Shown: positions 55,144 to 63,560 of the stretch, piece after piece | How positions within the stretch are numbered: the first letter of the stretch is position 1 | How the letters are laid out: each line of letters begins with the position of its first letter | Origin: Caldovatus aquaticus | GTDB lineage: Bacteria > Pseudomonadota > Alphaproteobacteria > Acetobacterales > Acetobacteraceae | Length of the DNA: 64,000 nt | NCBI RefSeq assembly: GCF_019458025.1 | Contig: NZ_JAHZUY010000005.1 | Location: forward strand, 1-64,000 | Direction: 5' to 3' | Made by a program: the position numbers and the translations under genes | Notes under the pieces: generated by a model | What the model saw: the letters and a program-made list of their open reading frames with translations, nothing else | Databases searched by the model: none | What the model was told of the DNA's origin: nothing

Positions 55144-56118
55144 ATGCTCGACGCCGCGATCGTCGGCATGGGCCGCTGGGGACGCACGCTGGTCGAGAGC
55201 GTGCAGGGGAGGAACGAGGCCGGTCTCCGCTTCGTCGCCGGATGCACCGGCCGGCCGGAGCGCGCGCGCGACTGGGCCGCGCGGCAGGGCATCCGGCTGC
55301 ACGAGAGCTATGCGGCGGTGCTCGCCGACCCCTCGGTGCGGGCGGTCGTGCTCGCGACGCCGCACGGGCAGCACGCGGAGCAGGTGATCGCCGCGGCGCG
55401 GGCCGGCAAGCACGTCTTCGTCGAGAAGCCCTTCACCCTGAGCAGGGCGAGCGCCGAGGCCGCGGTCGCCGCCTGCCGCGAGGCCGGGGTGGTGCTCGCG
55501 CTCGGCCACAACCGGCGCTTCCTGCCCGCCATCGCCGAGATGCGCCGCCTCCTCGGCGAGGGGGCGCTCGGGCGCGTGCTGCACGCGGAGGGGAACATGA
55601 GCGGGCCGGGCGCGCTCGGCTACGCGCCGGACTCCTGGCGCAGCGACCGCGGCGAGAGCCCGCTCGGCGGCATGGGCGGAATGGGCATCCACATGGTGGA
55701 CATGCTGATCCACCTGATGGGGCGCTTCGCCAGCGTGACCGTCGCCTCGGCGCGGCAGGTGCTGCCGAGCATCGACGACACGACGGCGATGCTCGCCCGC
55801 TTCGCCTCGGGCGCCACCTGCACCTTCGCCACGCTCGCCGCCGTGCCGCGGCACTGGCGCGTGACGCTGTTCGGCACCCGGGCGATTCTCGAGATGGACG
55901 GGCCGGAGCGTCTGCGCTTCACGCCGCTCGAGGGCGAGGGCTGGGTGCGCGACTTCCCGAGGACCGACCTCGAGCGCGCCGAGCTCGCGGCCTTCGCCGC
56001 CGCGGTTGCCGGCGGCCCGGCCTATCCGCTGCCGCTCGAGGAGGCGATCCACGGCGTCGCGGTGTTCGAGGCGATGATCGGCGCGGCGGCCTCCGGCGGG
56101 ACGCACGCGGTGGCGTAG
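55144..56118 (+). CDS. Gfo/Idh/MocA-family oxidoreductase
   Basis: 324 residues. NAD(P) loop IVGMGRWGRTLVESV, VEKPFTLS (conserved Glu-Lys-Pro), GHNRRFLPAIAEMRRLL, and GGMGGMGIHMVDMLIHLMG, which supplies the His/Asp catalytic region. Usually acts on sugars, inositols or related polyols. GGGGGAAG ribosome binding site. Substrate unknown; sits directly behind the MFS gene. Confidence 0.9.
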   Translation: MLDAAIVGMGRWGRTLVESVQGRNEAGLRFVAGCTGRPERARDWAARQGIRLHESYAAVLADPSVRAVVLATPHGQHAEQVIAAARAGKHVFVEKPFTLSRASAEAAVAACREAGVVLALGHNRRFLPAIAEMRRLLGEGALGRVLHAEGNMSGPGALGYAPDSWRSDRGESPLGGMGGMGIHMVDMLIHLMGRFASVTVASARQVLPSIDDTTAMLARFASGATCTFATLAAVPRHWRVTLFGTRAILEMDGPERLRFTPLEGEGWVRDFPRTDLERAELAAFAAAVAGGPAYPLPLEEAIHGVAVFEAMIGAAASGGTHAVA

Positions 56119-56143
56119 GCGCGGGCGCCGGGCCGCGTTCGCC

Positions 56144-56174
56144 GCCGTGGCGACGGCCGTGCACTCGCCACGGC
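56144..56174 (+). terminator. Hairpin after the Gfo/Idh/MocA gene
   Basis: GCCGTGGCGA (56144-56153) pairs perfectly with TCGCCACGGC (56165-56174), loop 11 bases, 25 bp past the stop. No T-run follows, so it is only a terminator candidate. Confidence 0.35.
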
Positions 56175-56288
56175 CTGCGGCAGCGATTGCCGCCTGTCGT
56201 TCAAGGGCCGGCGCACGCGCCCGGCCGCTTCCGGCCGTCCGCGATCTGCTCTAGAAGCGGCGCGTGCCGCAACGGAGGAGACGCGCGC

Positions 56289-56639
56289 ATGGCCAGGATC
56301 ACCCGCCACAACTCCAACCCGATCCTCTCGACCGCGGTCGAGTACCACAATTTCGTCTTCCTCTCCGGCATCACCGCCGACGACCTGTCGCAGGACATCG
56401 CCGGGCAGACGCGGCAGGTCCTGGCCAAGATAGACGCGGCGCTGGAGGCGCAGGGCACGGACAAGACCCGCCTGCTCAGCGCCCAGATCTGGCTCAAGGA
56501 CATCCGCGACCGCGAGGCAATGAACAAGGAGTGGATCGCCTGGCTGCCGCCGGGCGGCCAGCCGGCGCGCGCCTGCGTGCAGGCGAACATGGCCGATCCG
56601 CGGCATCTCGTGGAGATCATGATCGTCGCCTGCCGCTGA
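56289..56639 (+). CDS. RidA-family (YjgF/UK114) enamine/imine deaminase
   Basis: 116 residues. Core YHNFVFLSGITADDLSQDIAGQTRQVLAKIDAAL, then GGQPARACVQANMADPRHLVEIMIVA. The Arg that binds the carboxylate (in PARACV) and the following Glu (VEIMIVA) are kept, so it may destroy reactive 2-aminoacrylate-like intermediates. AACGGAGGAGA ribosome binding site. A strong terminator follows. Confidence 0.9.
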   Translation: MARITRHNSNPILSTAVEYHNFVFLSGITADDLSQDIAGQTRQVLAKIDAALEAQGTDKTRLLSAQIWLKDIRDREAMNKEWIAWLPPGGQPARACVQANMADPRHLVEIMIVACR

Positions 56640-56662
56640 CGTCGGCGCGTTCGCTCCGTTCG

Positions 56663-56698
56663 CCGGGGCGGCGGGACTCGTTCCCGCCGCCCCGGTTT
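56663..56698 (+). terminator. Rho-independent terminator of the ridA-like gene
   Basis: A perfect 14-bp stem (CCGGGGCGGCGGGA at 56663-56676 with TCCCGCCGCCCCGG at 56682-56695), five-base loop, followed by TTT. It lies 24 bp after the stop. The clearest intrinsic terminator in the window. Confidence 0.8.
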
Positions 56699-56932
56699 CG
56701 TGTCTGCGCACTGTTGCAGCGGCGCCGCCACACTGTGGCGAGCCTCATTTCTGCCGCAAATCATAGGACCGTCGTCCGCGATCGGGCGAATATCCACAGG
56801 CGTTTCACGCAAATCACGCGACATTACGCCCGGTAACGCCGCGCCGGGTTGCCCGCGCCGCTCGGCCAAGGGTAACGCCGGTGCAGCGAGGCGCTCACGC
56901 CCTCGCGACAGGGTGGCAACAAAGGAAATCTC
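56699..56932. other. AT-richer upstream region of the CHAP-protein gene with short direct repeats
   Basis: Clearly less GC-rich than its surroundings. Contains CGCAAATCA twice (56755-56763 and 56808-56816) and GGTAACGCCG twice (56832-56841 and 56871-56880). These could be regulator sites or promoter elements for the secreted protein gene at 56933. No open frame here looks coding. Confidence 0.4.
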
Positions 56933-57823
56933 ATGCGGACACCGCGCTTGGGGGCAGCGGCGGTCGTGCTGCTGGGCGCCGTGGCCGTTGCGGGCGGGGC
57001 CTCTCCCGCCGAAGCCCGCACGGACCGGCAGGGGACGGGGCGTCAGGGGACGATGATCGCGGCGCATGCGCAGCCGGACCAGGCTCCACGTCCGGCACGC
57101 CTGGCGATGGCGCGACGCGCGGCGATGCCGCCGGGTGTCGCCACGCCCGAGAGGCCGGCGCAGCGGGCAGCGGGCACCGGCGCGGCGCGCGGCGCCGCGG
57201 ACGGCGCGGGGCGCGGCATCTCCTGCGTGCCCTATGTCCGCCAGATCACCGGCATGGAGATCTCCGGCAACGGCCGCGACTGGTGGCACAACGCCGCCGG
57301 CCTCTACGCCCGCGGCAGCGCGCCGGAGCCCGGCGCGGTGCTCGCCTTTCCCGCCTCGGGCGGGATGCACCTCGGCCACGTCGCGGTGGTGAGCCGCGTG
57401 CTCTCCGCGCGCGAGGTGCTGGTGGACCACGCCAACTGGGCCGGTCCGGGCATCCGCCGCGGCACGGTGATGCGCGGCGTCAGCGTGGTGGACGTCTCGC
57501 CCGGCAACGACTGGACGCAGGTGCGCGTGCAGGTCGGCTGGACCGGCGGCACCTACGGGCGCGTCTATCCGACCTACGGATTCATCTACAACCGCCCCGA
57601 CCCAGCGGGCGGCATCATGCTGGCGGGGCGCAGCCGCGGGCCGCGCCTCCTCGGCACGGCGACGGCGGCACCGGCGGGGGCAGAGGCCTTCCCCGCGAGC
57701 CGGGGGGGCGGCGTGTCACCCTGGATCGAGCTGGCGGAGCAGCCGGCGGCGCCGAGCGCCTCGCCGCATGCGCGCCGGCACCTCGACCTCTCGATCCGCG
57801 TGCTCGAGACGGCGGCGCGCTGA
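56933..57823 (+). CDS. Secreted CHAP-domain protein (putative amidase/peptidoglycan hydrolase)
   Basis: 296 residues. Signal peptide to about residue 28 (PRLGAAAVVLLGAVAVAGG, then SPAEA). A low-complexity Ala/Arg linker follows to about 95. The CHAP domain comes next: catalytic Cys in RGISCVPYVRQITG, GNGRDWWHNAAGLYARGSAPEPGAVLAF, His in GMHLGHVAVVSRV, and DHANW. The tail is Ala/Pro-rich. Probably cleaves cell-wall peptides during growth. Preceded by a distinctive AT-richer regulatory region. Confidence 0.87.
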   Translation: MRTPRLGAAAVVLLGAVAVAGGASPAEARTDRQGTGRQGTMIAAHAQPDQAPRPARLAMARRAAMPPGVATPERPAQRAAGTGAARGAADGAGRGISCVPYVRQITGMEISGNGRDWWHNAAGLYARGSAPEPGAVLAFPASGGMHLGHVAVVSRVLSAREVLVDHANWAGPGIRRGTVMRGVSVVDVSPGNDWTQVRVQVGWTGGTYGRVYPTYGFIYNRPDPAGGIMLAGRSRGPRLLGTATAAPAGAEAFPASRGGGVSPWIELAEQPAAPSASPHARRHLDLSIRVLETAAR

Positions 57824-57845
57824 ACGGCCCGGGCGGGCGGCGGCC

Positions 57846-57864
57846 GGCGCCGTTCCGCGGCGCC
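57846..57864. terminator. Short hairpin between convergent genes
   Basis: GGCGCCG / CGGCGCC, 7-bp perfect stem with a TTCCG loop, 23 bp after the CHAP gene and just before the cupin stop on the other strand. No T-run; possible bidirectional terminator. Confidence 0.3.
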
Positions 57865-57868
57865 GCCT

Positions 57869-58480
57869 TCAGGCCGCCGCCTGCGCCATCATCTCCCGGC
57901 TGCGGTCCCAGAGGTTGGGCACGAAGGCGTTGGTGTAGCCGGAGACGAAGCGCGTCCGCTTCCCCGTCGCCGGATCGAACACGCTGCGCGTCACCGCGCC
58001 GATATTGGCGCCGTAGGCGTGGATGCTGATGCTCGGCCGGTCGGCGAGCGCGTTCCGCACCGCGTGGATGTCGGAGAAGCTCGGGCTGACGGCGGCCACC
58101 GCGCCGGGGCGCAGGTGGTCCACCCGGCCCGGCCGCATCGGCCCCTCGCCGGAAGGGTCGGGCAGCATCTCGGTCGAGATCTCCTCGCCGCGCAGCATGC
58201 CGATCAGGCCCCAGACCGTGTGGTCGTGGACCGGCGTGCTCTGTCCCGGCCCCCAGACGAAGCAGACGACCGAGAAGCGTTCGAGCGGGTCGCAGTGCAG
58301 CAGGACCTGGCGGTAGGTCGGCCCGGGCTGGGCGCATTCCTCCGGCAGCCAGTCGTCGCGCGCGACCAGGGCGGCGAGCAGGTCGCGGCCCTCGGCGAGC
58401 CAGCGCGCCTCCGGAACCCGGGCATCGGCGAGCCGGGTCATGGCCTGCACGAACTCGCGCAGCGGGGCGATGTCGGGCAT
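57869..58480 (-). CDS. Cysteine-dioxygenase-family thiol dioxygenase
   Basis: 203-residue cupin that probably oxidises cysteine or 3-mercaptopropionate to the sulfinate. Iron ligands are visible as His85 and His87 in TPVHDHTVWGLIGMLRG and His139 in SFSDIHAVRNALAD. The Cys of the mammalian Cys-Tyr cross-link is absent (Gly at that place), as in many bacterial enzymes. C-terminal SGYTNAFVPNLWDRS. Divergent from the second cupin gene (102 bp). Confidence 0.85.
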   Translation of the reverse strand: MPDIAPLREFVQAMTRLADARVPEARWLAEGRDLLAALVARDDWLPEECAQPGPTYRQVLLHCDPLERFSVVCFVWGPGQSTPVHDHTVWGLIGMLRGEEISTEMLPDPSGEGPMRPGRVDHLRPGAVAAVSPSFSDIHAVRNALADRPSISIHAYGANIGAVTRSVFDPATGKRTRFVSGYTNAFVPNLWDRSREMMAQAAA

Positions 58481-58582
58481 GAGGCGATTCCTCCCTTCCT
58501 GCGTTCTCCCGTGGCAGGGCATGCTAGGACCGGGGCGCACGGGAGGAAACCGTCGCCCCGGCGCGGGCGGGGAGAAGTCCCG

Positions 58583-59095
58583 ATGCAGGAGAGGGCGCGA
58601 ACGGCCGGACCGGAACGCCTGATGCTCGCCCCGTCGGGCGAGATCCCGAACAACCCGCGCCTCCCGGTGCTGCTGCATCGCGGCGCGCTGCCGGCGGGCG
58701 GCGACCGCGCGGCGGCCGCGGAGGCGCTGTTCGCGCGGCACGGCTGGCCGCCCGCCTGGCGCGACGGCATCTACCGCCACCACCACTACCATCCGGAGGC
58801 GCACGAGGCGCTCGCGATCGCCGCCGGCCGGGTGCGGGTGCAGCTCGGCGGCGAGGGGGGGCCGGTGCTCGACCTCGCGGCGGGGGACGTGGTGGTGCTG
58901 CCGGCGGGCACCGGGCACCGCAACCTCGGCGCCAGCCCCGACCTGCTGGTGGTCGGCGCCTATCCGCCCGGGCAGCGGGTGCGCACCTTCGGCGGCCGCC
59001 CCGGCGAACGCGAAGAGGCGGCGCGCACCATCCCGCGCACGCCGGATCCGCCCTGCGATCCGGCGACCGGCGCCCCCTATCCGGTCGCGGACTGA
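58583..59095 (+). CDS. YjlB-like cupin-domain protein
   Basis: 170 residues, a single cupin: GIYRHHHYHPEAHEALAIAAGRVRVQLGG supplies several His ligands and PAGTGHRNLGAS the second motif. Probably a metal-binding enzyme or sensor of unknown substrate. ATG at 58583 behind GGGGAGAAG; a later ATG at 58622 would drop 13 residues. Convergent with the alcohol dehydrogenase gene. Confidence 0.8.
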   Translation: MQERARTAGPERLMLAPSGEIPNNPRLPVLLHRGALPAGGDRAAAAEALFARHGWPPAWRDGIYRHHHYHPEAHEALAIAAGRVRVQLGGEGGPVLDLAAGDVVVLPAGTGHRNLGASPDLLVVGAYPPGQRVRTFGGRPGEREEAARTIPRTPDPPCDPATGAPYPVAD

Positions 59096-59122
59096 GGCGC
59101 CGCCGCGCTCCGGGGGCCGGGC

Positions 59123-60190
59123 CTACGCCGCCTCGGCGGTCAGCACGATGCGGCCGACCACCTTGCCGTCGCGCAGGCGCATCAGCGCCTCGTTGGCCCT
59201 GGGCAGCGGCTCCCGCGTGATCGGGATCGGGGGCAGCTTGCCGGACTTGGCGATCTCCACCAGCGCGCGCAGCTCCTTCGGATTGCCGACATAGCTGCCC
59301 TGGATGGTCAGCGCCCGGATCGGCATCAGCGGCAGCGGGATCGTGAGCTCGCCGCCGAACAGGCCGACCTGCACCAGCTTGCCGCCCTTGCGCAGCGAAT
59401 CGAAGGCGGCGCGGGCGGAGGCGGTGCCGTTCACCAGGTCGATGACCGCCGCCACCGGGCCGCCGCAGGCGGCGATGATGCGCTTCGCCGTGTCCTCGCC
59501 CTGCGCCAGCACGACGTCGGAGGCGCCCTCCTTCTTCGCCGCCTCCAGCTTCTCCGCGCTGACGTCCACCGAGACGATGCGCCGGTGCCCCATCGCGCGG
59601 AGGATGGCGATGGCGTTGAGGCCGAGCCCGCCGGCGCCGACCAGCACGATCGGCTCGTCCGGCGGCAGCGGCATCACCTTGTTGATGGCGCTGTACACCG
59701 TCACGCCCGAGCAGGCGTAGGTGGCGGCGAGCGCGGGATCGAGGCCCTCGATGTCGATCAGGTGGCGCGGCGCCGGCACCAGAACGTGCGTCGCGTAGCC
59801 GCCGTGCTGGTAGACGCCGAGCGAGCGCGGCTGGAGGCACATGTTGTCCTCCTCGGCCAGGCACTTGTCGCACTTGCCGCAGCCGACCCAGGGGAAGACG
59901 AGCTTGGTCTGGCCGACCCTGAGCCCCTTCCCCTCCGCCTCCGGCCCCCATTTCAGCACCCTGCCGACGATCTCGTGGCCCATCGCCAGCGGCAGGGTCA
60001 CGCCGCGGTCGGCGAGGCGCATCTTGCCGCGGCTGCCGAGGTCGTACTCGCCCTCCCAGATGTGGATGTCGGAGTGGCAGACGCCGGCGTGGGTGACCTC
60101 CAGCAGCACCTGCTCGCCGACCGGCTCGGGGGTGGGGATCTCGATCTCCTTGAGCGGCTTTCCGCACTCGACGACGGCCCAGGCGCGCAT
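59123..60190 (-). CDS. Zinc-dependent alcohol dehydrogenase (MDR family)
   Basis: 355 residues. Catalytic zinc: Cys in HAGVCHSDIHIWEG and GHEIVGRV (His-Glu). Structural zinc: four Cys in VGCGKCDKCLAEEDNMC. NAD loop VGAGGLGLNAIAIL. YACSGVTVYSAINKV supplies another conserved Cys. Oxidises alcohols or reduces aldehydes; exact substrate unknown. The start at 60190 has GGAGGGTTGCCCG upstream. Beyond it lies repeat copy B. Confidence 0.92.
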   Translation of the reverse strand: MRAWAVVECGKPLKEIEIPTPEPVGEQVLLEVTHAGVCHSDIHIWEGEYDLGSRGKMRLADRGVTLPLAMGHEIVGRVLKWGPEAEGKGLRVGQTKLVFPWVGCGKCDKCLAEEDNMCLQPRSLGVYQHGGYATHVLVPAPRHLIDIEGLDPALAATYACSGVTVYSAINKVMPLPPDEPIVLVGAGGLGLNAIAILRAMGHRRIVSVDVSAEKLEAAKKEGASDVVLAQGEDTAKRIIAACGGPVAAVIDLVNGTASARAAFDSLRKGGKLVQVGLFGGELTIPLPLMPIRALTIQGSYVGNPKELRALVEIAKSGKLPPIPITREPLPRANEALMRLRDGKVVGRIVLTAEAA

Positions 60191-60309
60191 CGGGCAACCC
60201 TCCTCAACGGAACCTCGGGCGCCATCGGAACGCCGCGGCGCGCCGAGGTCAATGGGCGATGGCCGGGCGAGTGCCCGGCGCCGGGGAGCAGCCGCGGCAC
60301 CACCGGGGC

Positions 60310-60411
60310 GGATCGCGGCCGGCCGGGAATCGCCAAGGGCGCGAATCCGCGCGACAGACAACAGGCCGGAGCCGTCGCCGCGCGCACGGCCGGGCGGCAA
60401 CGGCTCCAGGG
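60310..60411 (-). repeat. 102-bp palindromic repeat, copy B
   Basis: Second copy of the sequence at 131-232, same orientation, ungapped. The hairpin (60368-60407) is stronger than in copy A: arms GGAGCCGTCGCCGCGCG and CGGGCGGCAACGGCTCC pair at 15 of 17 positions around a 6-base loop. It begins 18 bp downstream of the TctC-like stop and ends 120 bp before the alcohol dehydrogenase start on the same strand, so it sits between two minus-strand genes. Confidence 0.8.
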
Positions 60412-60424
60412 GGCGGCGATGTCC

Positions 60425-61414
60425 TCACTCCGGGCGGATGTTGTTCTCCCGCACCACCTGGCCCCAGATCTCCATCTGCCGCTCGAGGAAGGCGCCGAAC
60501 GCCTCGGGCGAGGAGGCCACCACGTCGATCCCCATCGGCCCGCTGAGCCGCGCCCGCACCTCCGGCACCGCGAGCGCCTCCTCGAGCGCGGCGTGGAAGC
60601 GGCGGACGATCCCCTCCGGCGTGCGCGCCGGGGCGAGCATCCCCCACCAGGCGAGCGCGTCTATCCCCGGCACGCCGGATTCCGCCACCGTCGGCAGATC
60701 GGGGAGGTTCGGCGAGCGCCGCGCGCCGGTCTGCGCCAGCGGGCGCAGCGTGGTGCCGACCTGTCCGCCGAGCCCGGCATTGGTCGCCATCGCCAGGTCG
60801 AGCTCGCCCGCCGCCGCCGCCGTGCTCATCGGCCCGCCGCCGCGATAGGGCACGTGCACGAGGCGGAAGCCGCCCTGCTTCTGCATCAGCGTCATGGTCA
60901 GATGGGCGAGGCTACCGACGCCGACCGTGCCGTAGGTGATGGTGTCGGGCCGCGCCTTCGCCGCGGCGATCGCCTCGGCGAGGCTGCGCCAGGGGCGCGC
61001 GACGTGCGCCGCGATCAGCATCGGCGCGGTGCCGACCAGCATCACCGGCGCGAAATCGGCACGCGCGTCGAAGCCGAGACTGGGAATGATGAACTGGTTG
61101 ACCGCGTGGGTGTCGAACACCAGGCCGAAGGTCTGCCCGTCCGGCGCCGCCCGCGCCAGCGCCGCGGTGCCGAGCGCGCCCGAGGCGCCGCTGCGGTTCT
61201 CCACCACGATCGGCGTGCCGAGCGCGCGCTGCAGGTGCGGCTGCAGCAGCCGGAGAATGGTGTCCACGCTGCCGCCCGGCGGGAAGGGCGCGATCAGGCG
61301 GACCGGTCCGCTCGGCCAGGCCGTCCCCTGGGCGCGCGCGGCGGAGGGGGCGGCGGCGCCGAGCAGCGCGGCGCCGGGCAGAAGGCGGAAGAGGACGCGT
61401 CGTGTCGGGGTCAT
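60425..61414 (-). CDS. TctC/Bug-type periplasmic solute-binding protein
   Basis: 329 residues. Signal peptide MTPTRRVLFRLLPGAALLGAAAPSAARA, then the Bug fold: RLIAPFPPGGSVDTILRLLQPHL, VVENRSGASGALGTAALA, YGTVGVGSLAHLTM, VPYRGGGPMSTAAAAGELDLAM. Binds small carboxylates or similar compounds. No TctA/TctB membrane genes are adjacent, so it is an orphan receptor, as is common in Acetobacteraceae and Burkholderiales. Confidence 0.92.
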   Translation of the reverse strand: MTPTRRVLFRLLPGAALLGAAAPSAARAQGTAWPSGPVRLIAPFPPGGSVDTILRLLQPHLQRALGTPIVVENRSGASGALGTAALARAAPDGQTFGLVFDTHAVNQFIIPSLGFDARADFAPVMLVGTAPMLIAAHVARPWRSLAEAIAAAKARPDTITYGTVGVGSLAHLTMTLMQKQGGFRLVHVPYRGGGPMSTAAAAGELDLAMATNAGLGGQVGTTLRPLAQTGARRSPNLPDLPTVAESGVPGIDALAWWGMLAPARTPEGIVRRFHAALEEALAVPEVRARLSGPMGIDVVASSPEAFGAFLERQMEIWGQVVRENNIRPE

Positions 61415-61557
61415 GGCGAGGCTCCGGGCGCGGGCGGCCGGCCGGGCGAGGCCCGCCGATCCCGCCGCGCGGCGTTATGGGCCAGGGCGCGCGCCGCGCC
61501 CAGCCCCGCGCAGGCGGCGCGGCGACGGCCGCCGGCGGCGCCGGCACGTCCCGCCGG

Positions 61558-62763
61558 TCAGAAGGGCCTGCCGCCGCTCCCGCTCGGGGCCGCGGCGCGG
61601 GCGGCGACGAGGGCGCGGCGAATCTCCTGCTCCGCCTTCTCCAGCTCCTTGTTGGCCGCGGCGCGCTGCGCCTGCGCCTCCTGCGCGATGCGCAGGGAAT
61701 CCTCGATCGTCGCAACCAGGGCGGCATTCGCCTTCTTCACCGCCTCGATGTCGAACACGCCGCGCTCGAGCTGGGTGCGCGCCTCGACGTTGCCCTGGCG
61801 CAGCCGCTCCGCGTTGGCGGTCAGCAGCTCGTTCGTCAGGTCCGTCGCCTCCTTGAGCGTCCGCCCCGCCTCGCGCATGCGCTGGATCGCCAGCGCCTGG
61901 GCGAGCTGCTGGCGCCACAGCGGCACGGTGTTGACGATGACGGACTGGATCTTCGCCGCCAGCGCCTTGTCGTTCTCCTGGATCAGCCGGATCGAGGGCA
62001 GCGCCTGCATCGCCACCTGGCGCGTGAGCTTGAGGTCGTGGATGCGCCGCTCCAGCTCGTCGCGCGCGGCGCGGAGGTCGCGCAGGCGCTGCGCCGCGAC
62101 CGCGTCGCCGCTCGCCACCTGCTGCGTCACCTCGGGGATCGCCTCGCGGTCCACGCGGGCGAGGGCGAGCTCGCCCGCGGCGATGTGGTCGCCGAGGGCG
62201 TGGAACCATTCGAGCGTCGCGGCATAGAGCCGGTCGAGCTTCACCACGTCCTCGAGCAGCCGTGTGCGGTGGACGTCGAGACGGTCGCCGATCGCCTCGA
62301 CCTGGGCGCGGATGTCCTCGTAGCGCTGGGCGATGCGCGCGACCTCGGCGCCGGTGCGGCCGAACAGCCGGGCGAAGAAGCTGGGCCGCTCGGCGAGCCT
62401 GGTCACGTCGAAGCCGCGCAGCGTGGCGAGGAGGTTGGAGAGCGTCTCCCCCGCCTCCCCCGCGTCGCGGTTGCGCGCGCCCTCCAGCATGGCGTCGGCG
62501 GCGGCGGAGGCGCGGTTCTGCACCTCGGCGCCGAAGCGGAGGATCGACTCCGGGTTCATGATGTCGAGCCGCGCCGCCAGCGCCTCGATCTCCGGCCGCC
62601 GCTCGGGCGGGACCGGCGCCGCCGCCTCGGCGGCGACCGCGGCGGCGGTGGCGTCGCGCACCGCGGCGGCGTTCGCATCGAGCGCCACCTGGGCGAGCGT
62701 GGCCGCCGTGTCGCTGCCGGGGCGGCCCTGCGGACCGGGGGTGGTCGTCTTCGCCTCGCTCAT
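61558..62763 (-). CDS. TelA/YceH-family toxic-anion resistance protein
   Basis: 401 residues, cytoplasmic, mostly helical. Typical core: TLRGFDVTRLAERPSFFARLFGRTGAEVARIAQRYEDI and WRQQLAQALAIQRMREAGRTLKEATDLTNELLTANAERLR...ERGVFDIEAVKKANAALVATI. The family was first tied to tellurite resistance, but its biochemical role is unsettled. Ala/Pro-rich N-terminus. Its ATG overlaps the stop of the XpaC-like gene (ATGA), the usual pairing. Confidence 0.9.
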   Translation of the reverse strand: MSEAKTTTPGPQGRPGSDTAATLAQVALDANAAAVRDATAAAVAAEAAAPVPPERRPEIEALAARLDIMNPESILRFGAEVQNRASAAADAMLEGARNRDAGEAGETLSNLLATLRGFDVTRLAERPSFFARLFGRTGAEVARIAQRYEDIRAQVEAIGDRLDVHRTRLLEDVVKLDRLYAATLEWFHALGDHIAAGELALARVDREAIPEVTQQVASGDAVAAQRLRDLRAARDELERRIHDLKLTRQVAMQALPSIRLIQENDKALAAKIQSVIVNTVPLWRQQLAQALAIQRMREAGRTLKEATDLTNELLTANAERLRQGNVEARTQLERGVFDIEAVKKANAALVATIEDSLRIAQEAQAQRAAANKELEKAEQEIRRALVAARAAAPSGSGGRPF

Positions 62764-63560
62764 CCGTATCCCTCCTGGCGCAGGCGGTCGGAGAGGACCC
62801 GCACCTGCACTTCGAGCGCCTCGGTCTCCTCGCGGCGCAGGTGCTCGCGCAGCTCCTGCGCCGTGCGCTCGAGCTCCGCGAGCAGCGCCGGCAGCGTGTC
62901 CGGCGGGGTGGCGCCCGCCTCCAGGCGCCGGGTGATGCGCTCCAGCCCGTCCAGATGGACGTTCAGGAAGCGGCGGGCCAGGGGCAGGCGGTCGGGGCGC
63001 TGCGCCAGGTCGTCCAGCACGCCGGCCATGGCGCCGGCCACGCCCTGGAGGCGCCGGTCGGACAGGCGCGCCGCCGCGGCCCGGATGCGGGCGAGGCGCG
63101 CACGCGCCTCGGCGATCGCGGCCGGTTCGGCGGGAGGCTCGGGCGGCGGCAGGAGCGGCTCGGCCTCGACGAAGGCGCCGTCGTAGAGGAGGCGCGTGCC
63201 GAGCCAGGCGCCGCCGCCGAGCAGCAGGGCGGTCAGCGCCGGCATGCCGGCGGCAAGGCCGGCGGTGAGGCCCGCTGCCGCCCCCATGATCACCGCCGCG
63301 CGGTTGGTGTCGCCGCGCCGTCCCCGCCGCAGCATCGCGACGGCGAGCCATGGCAGGCCGATGCCGAGCAGCGTGCCGACCAGGTGCCTGGGATCGTGCC
63401 CGAGGATCAGCTCCAGCGGCACGTCGAGCCAGAGCGGCGCGGAGAAGCCGGGCAGCAGCAGCCCGCGCCAGAGGGTGCGCTGGCGGCGGAACTGCTCACC
63501 GAGCCAGCCGCCGTCGAGGCCGCCTGGCACGGCAGGAGAGGGACGGGGCGGCTCGGGCAT
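62760..63560 (-). CDS. XpaC-like membrane protein (5-bromo-4-chloroindolyl phosphate hydrolysis family)
   Basis: 266 residues. Membrane half with several hydrophobic segments (LVGTLLGIGLPWLAVAML, AAGLTAGLAAGMPALTALLLGGGAWLGTRLLYDG), followed by a helical cytoplasmic half (about 130-266). XpaC and TelA genes occur together in many bacteria. The ATG at 63560 shares its last base with the stop of the small upstream gene (TGATG), so translation is coupled along the operon. Confidence 0.8.
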   Translation of the reverse strand: MPEPPRPSPAVPGGLDGGWLGEQFRRQRTLWRGLLLPGFSAPLWLDVPLELILGHDPRHLVGTLLGIGLPWLAVAMLRRGRRGDTNRAAVIMGAAAGLTAGLAAGMPALTALLLGGGAWLGTRLLYDGAFVEAEPLLPPPEPPAEPAAIAEARARLARIRAAAARLSDRRLQGVAGAMAGVLDDLAQRPDRLPLARRFLNVHLDGLERITRRLEAGATPPDTLPALLAELERTAQELREHLRREETEALEVQVRVLSDRLRQEGYG

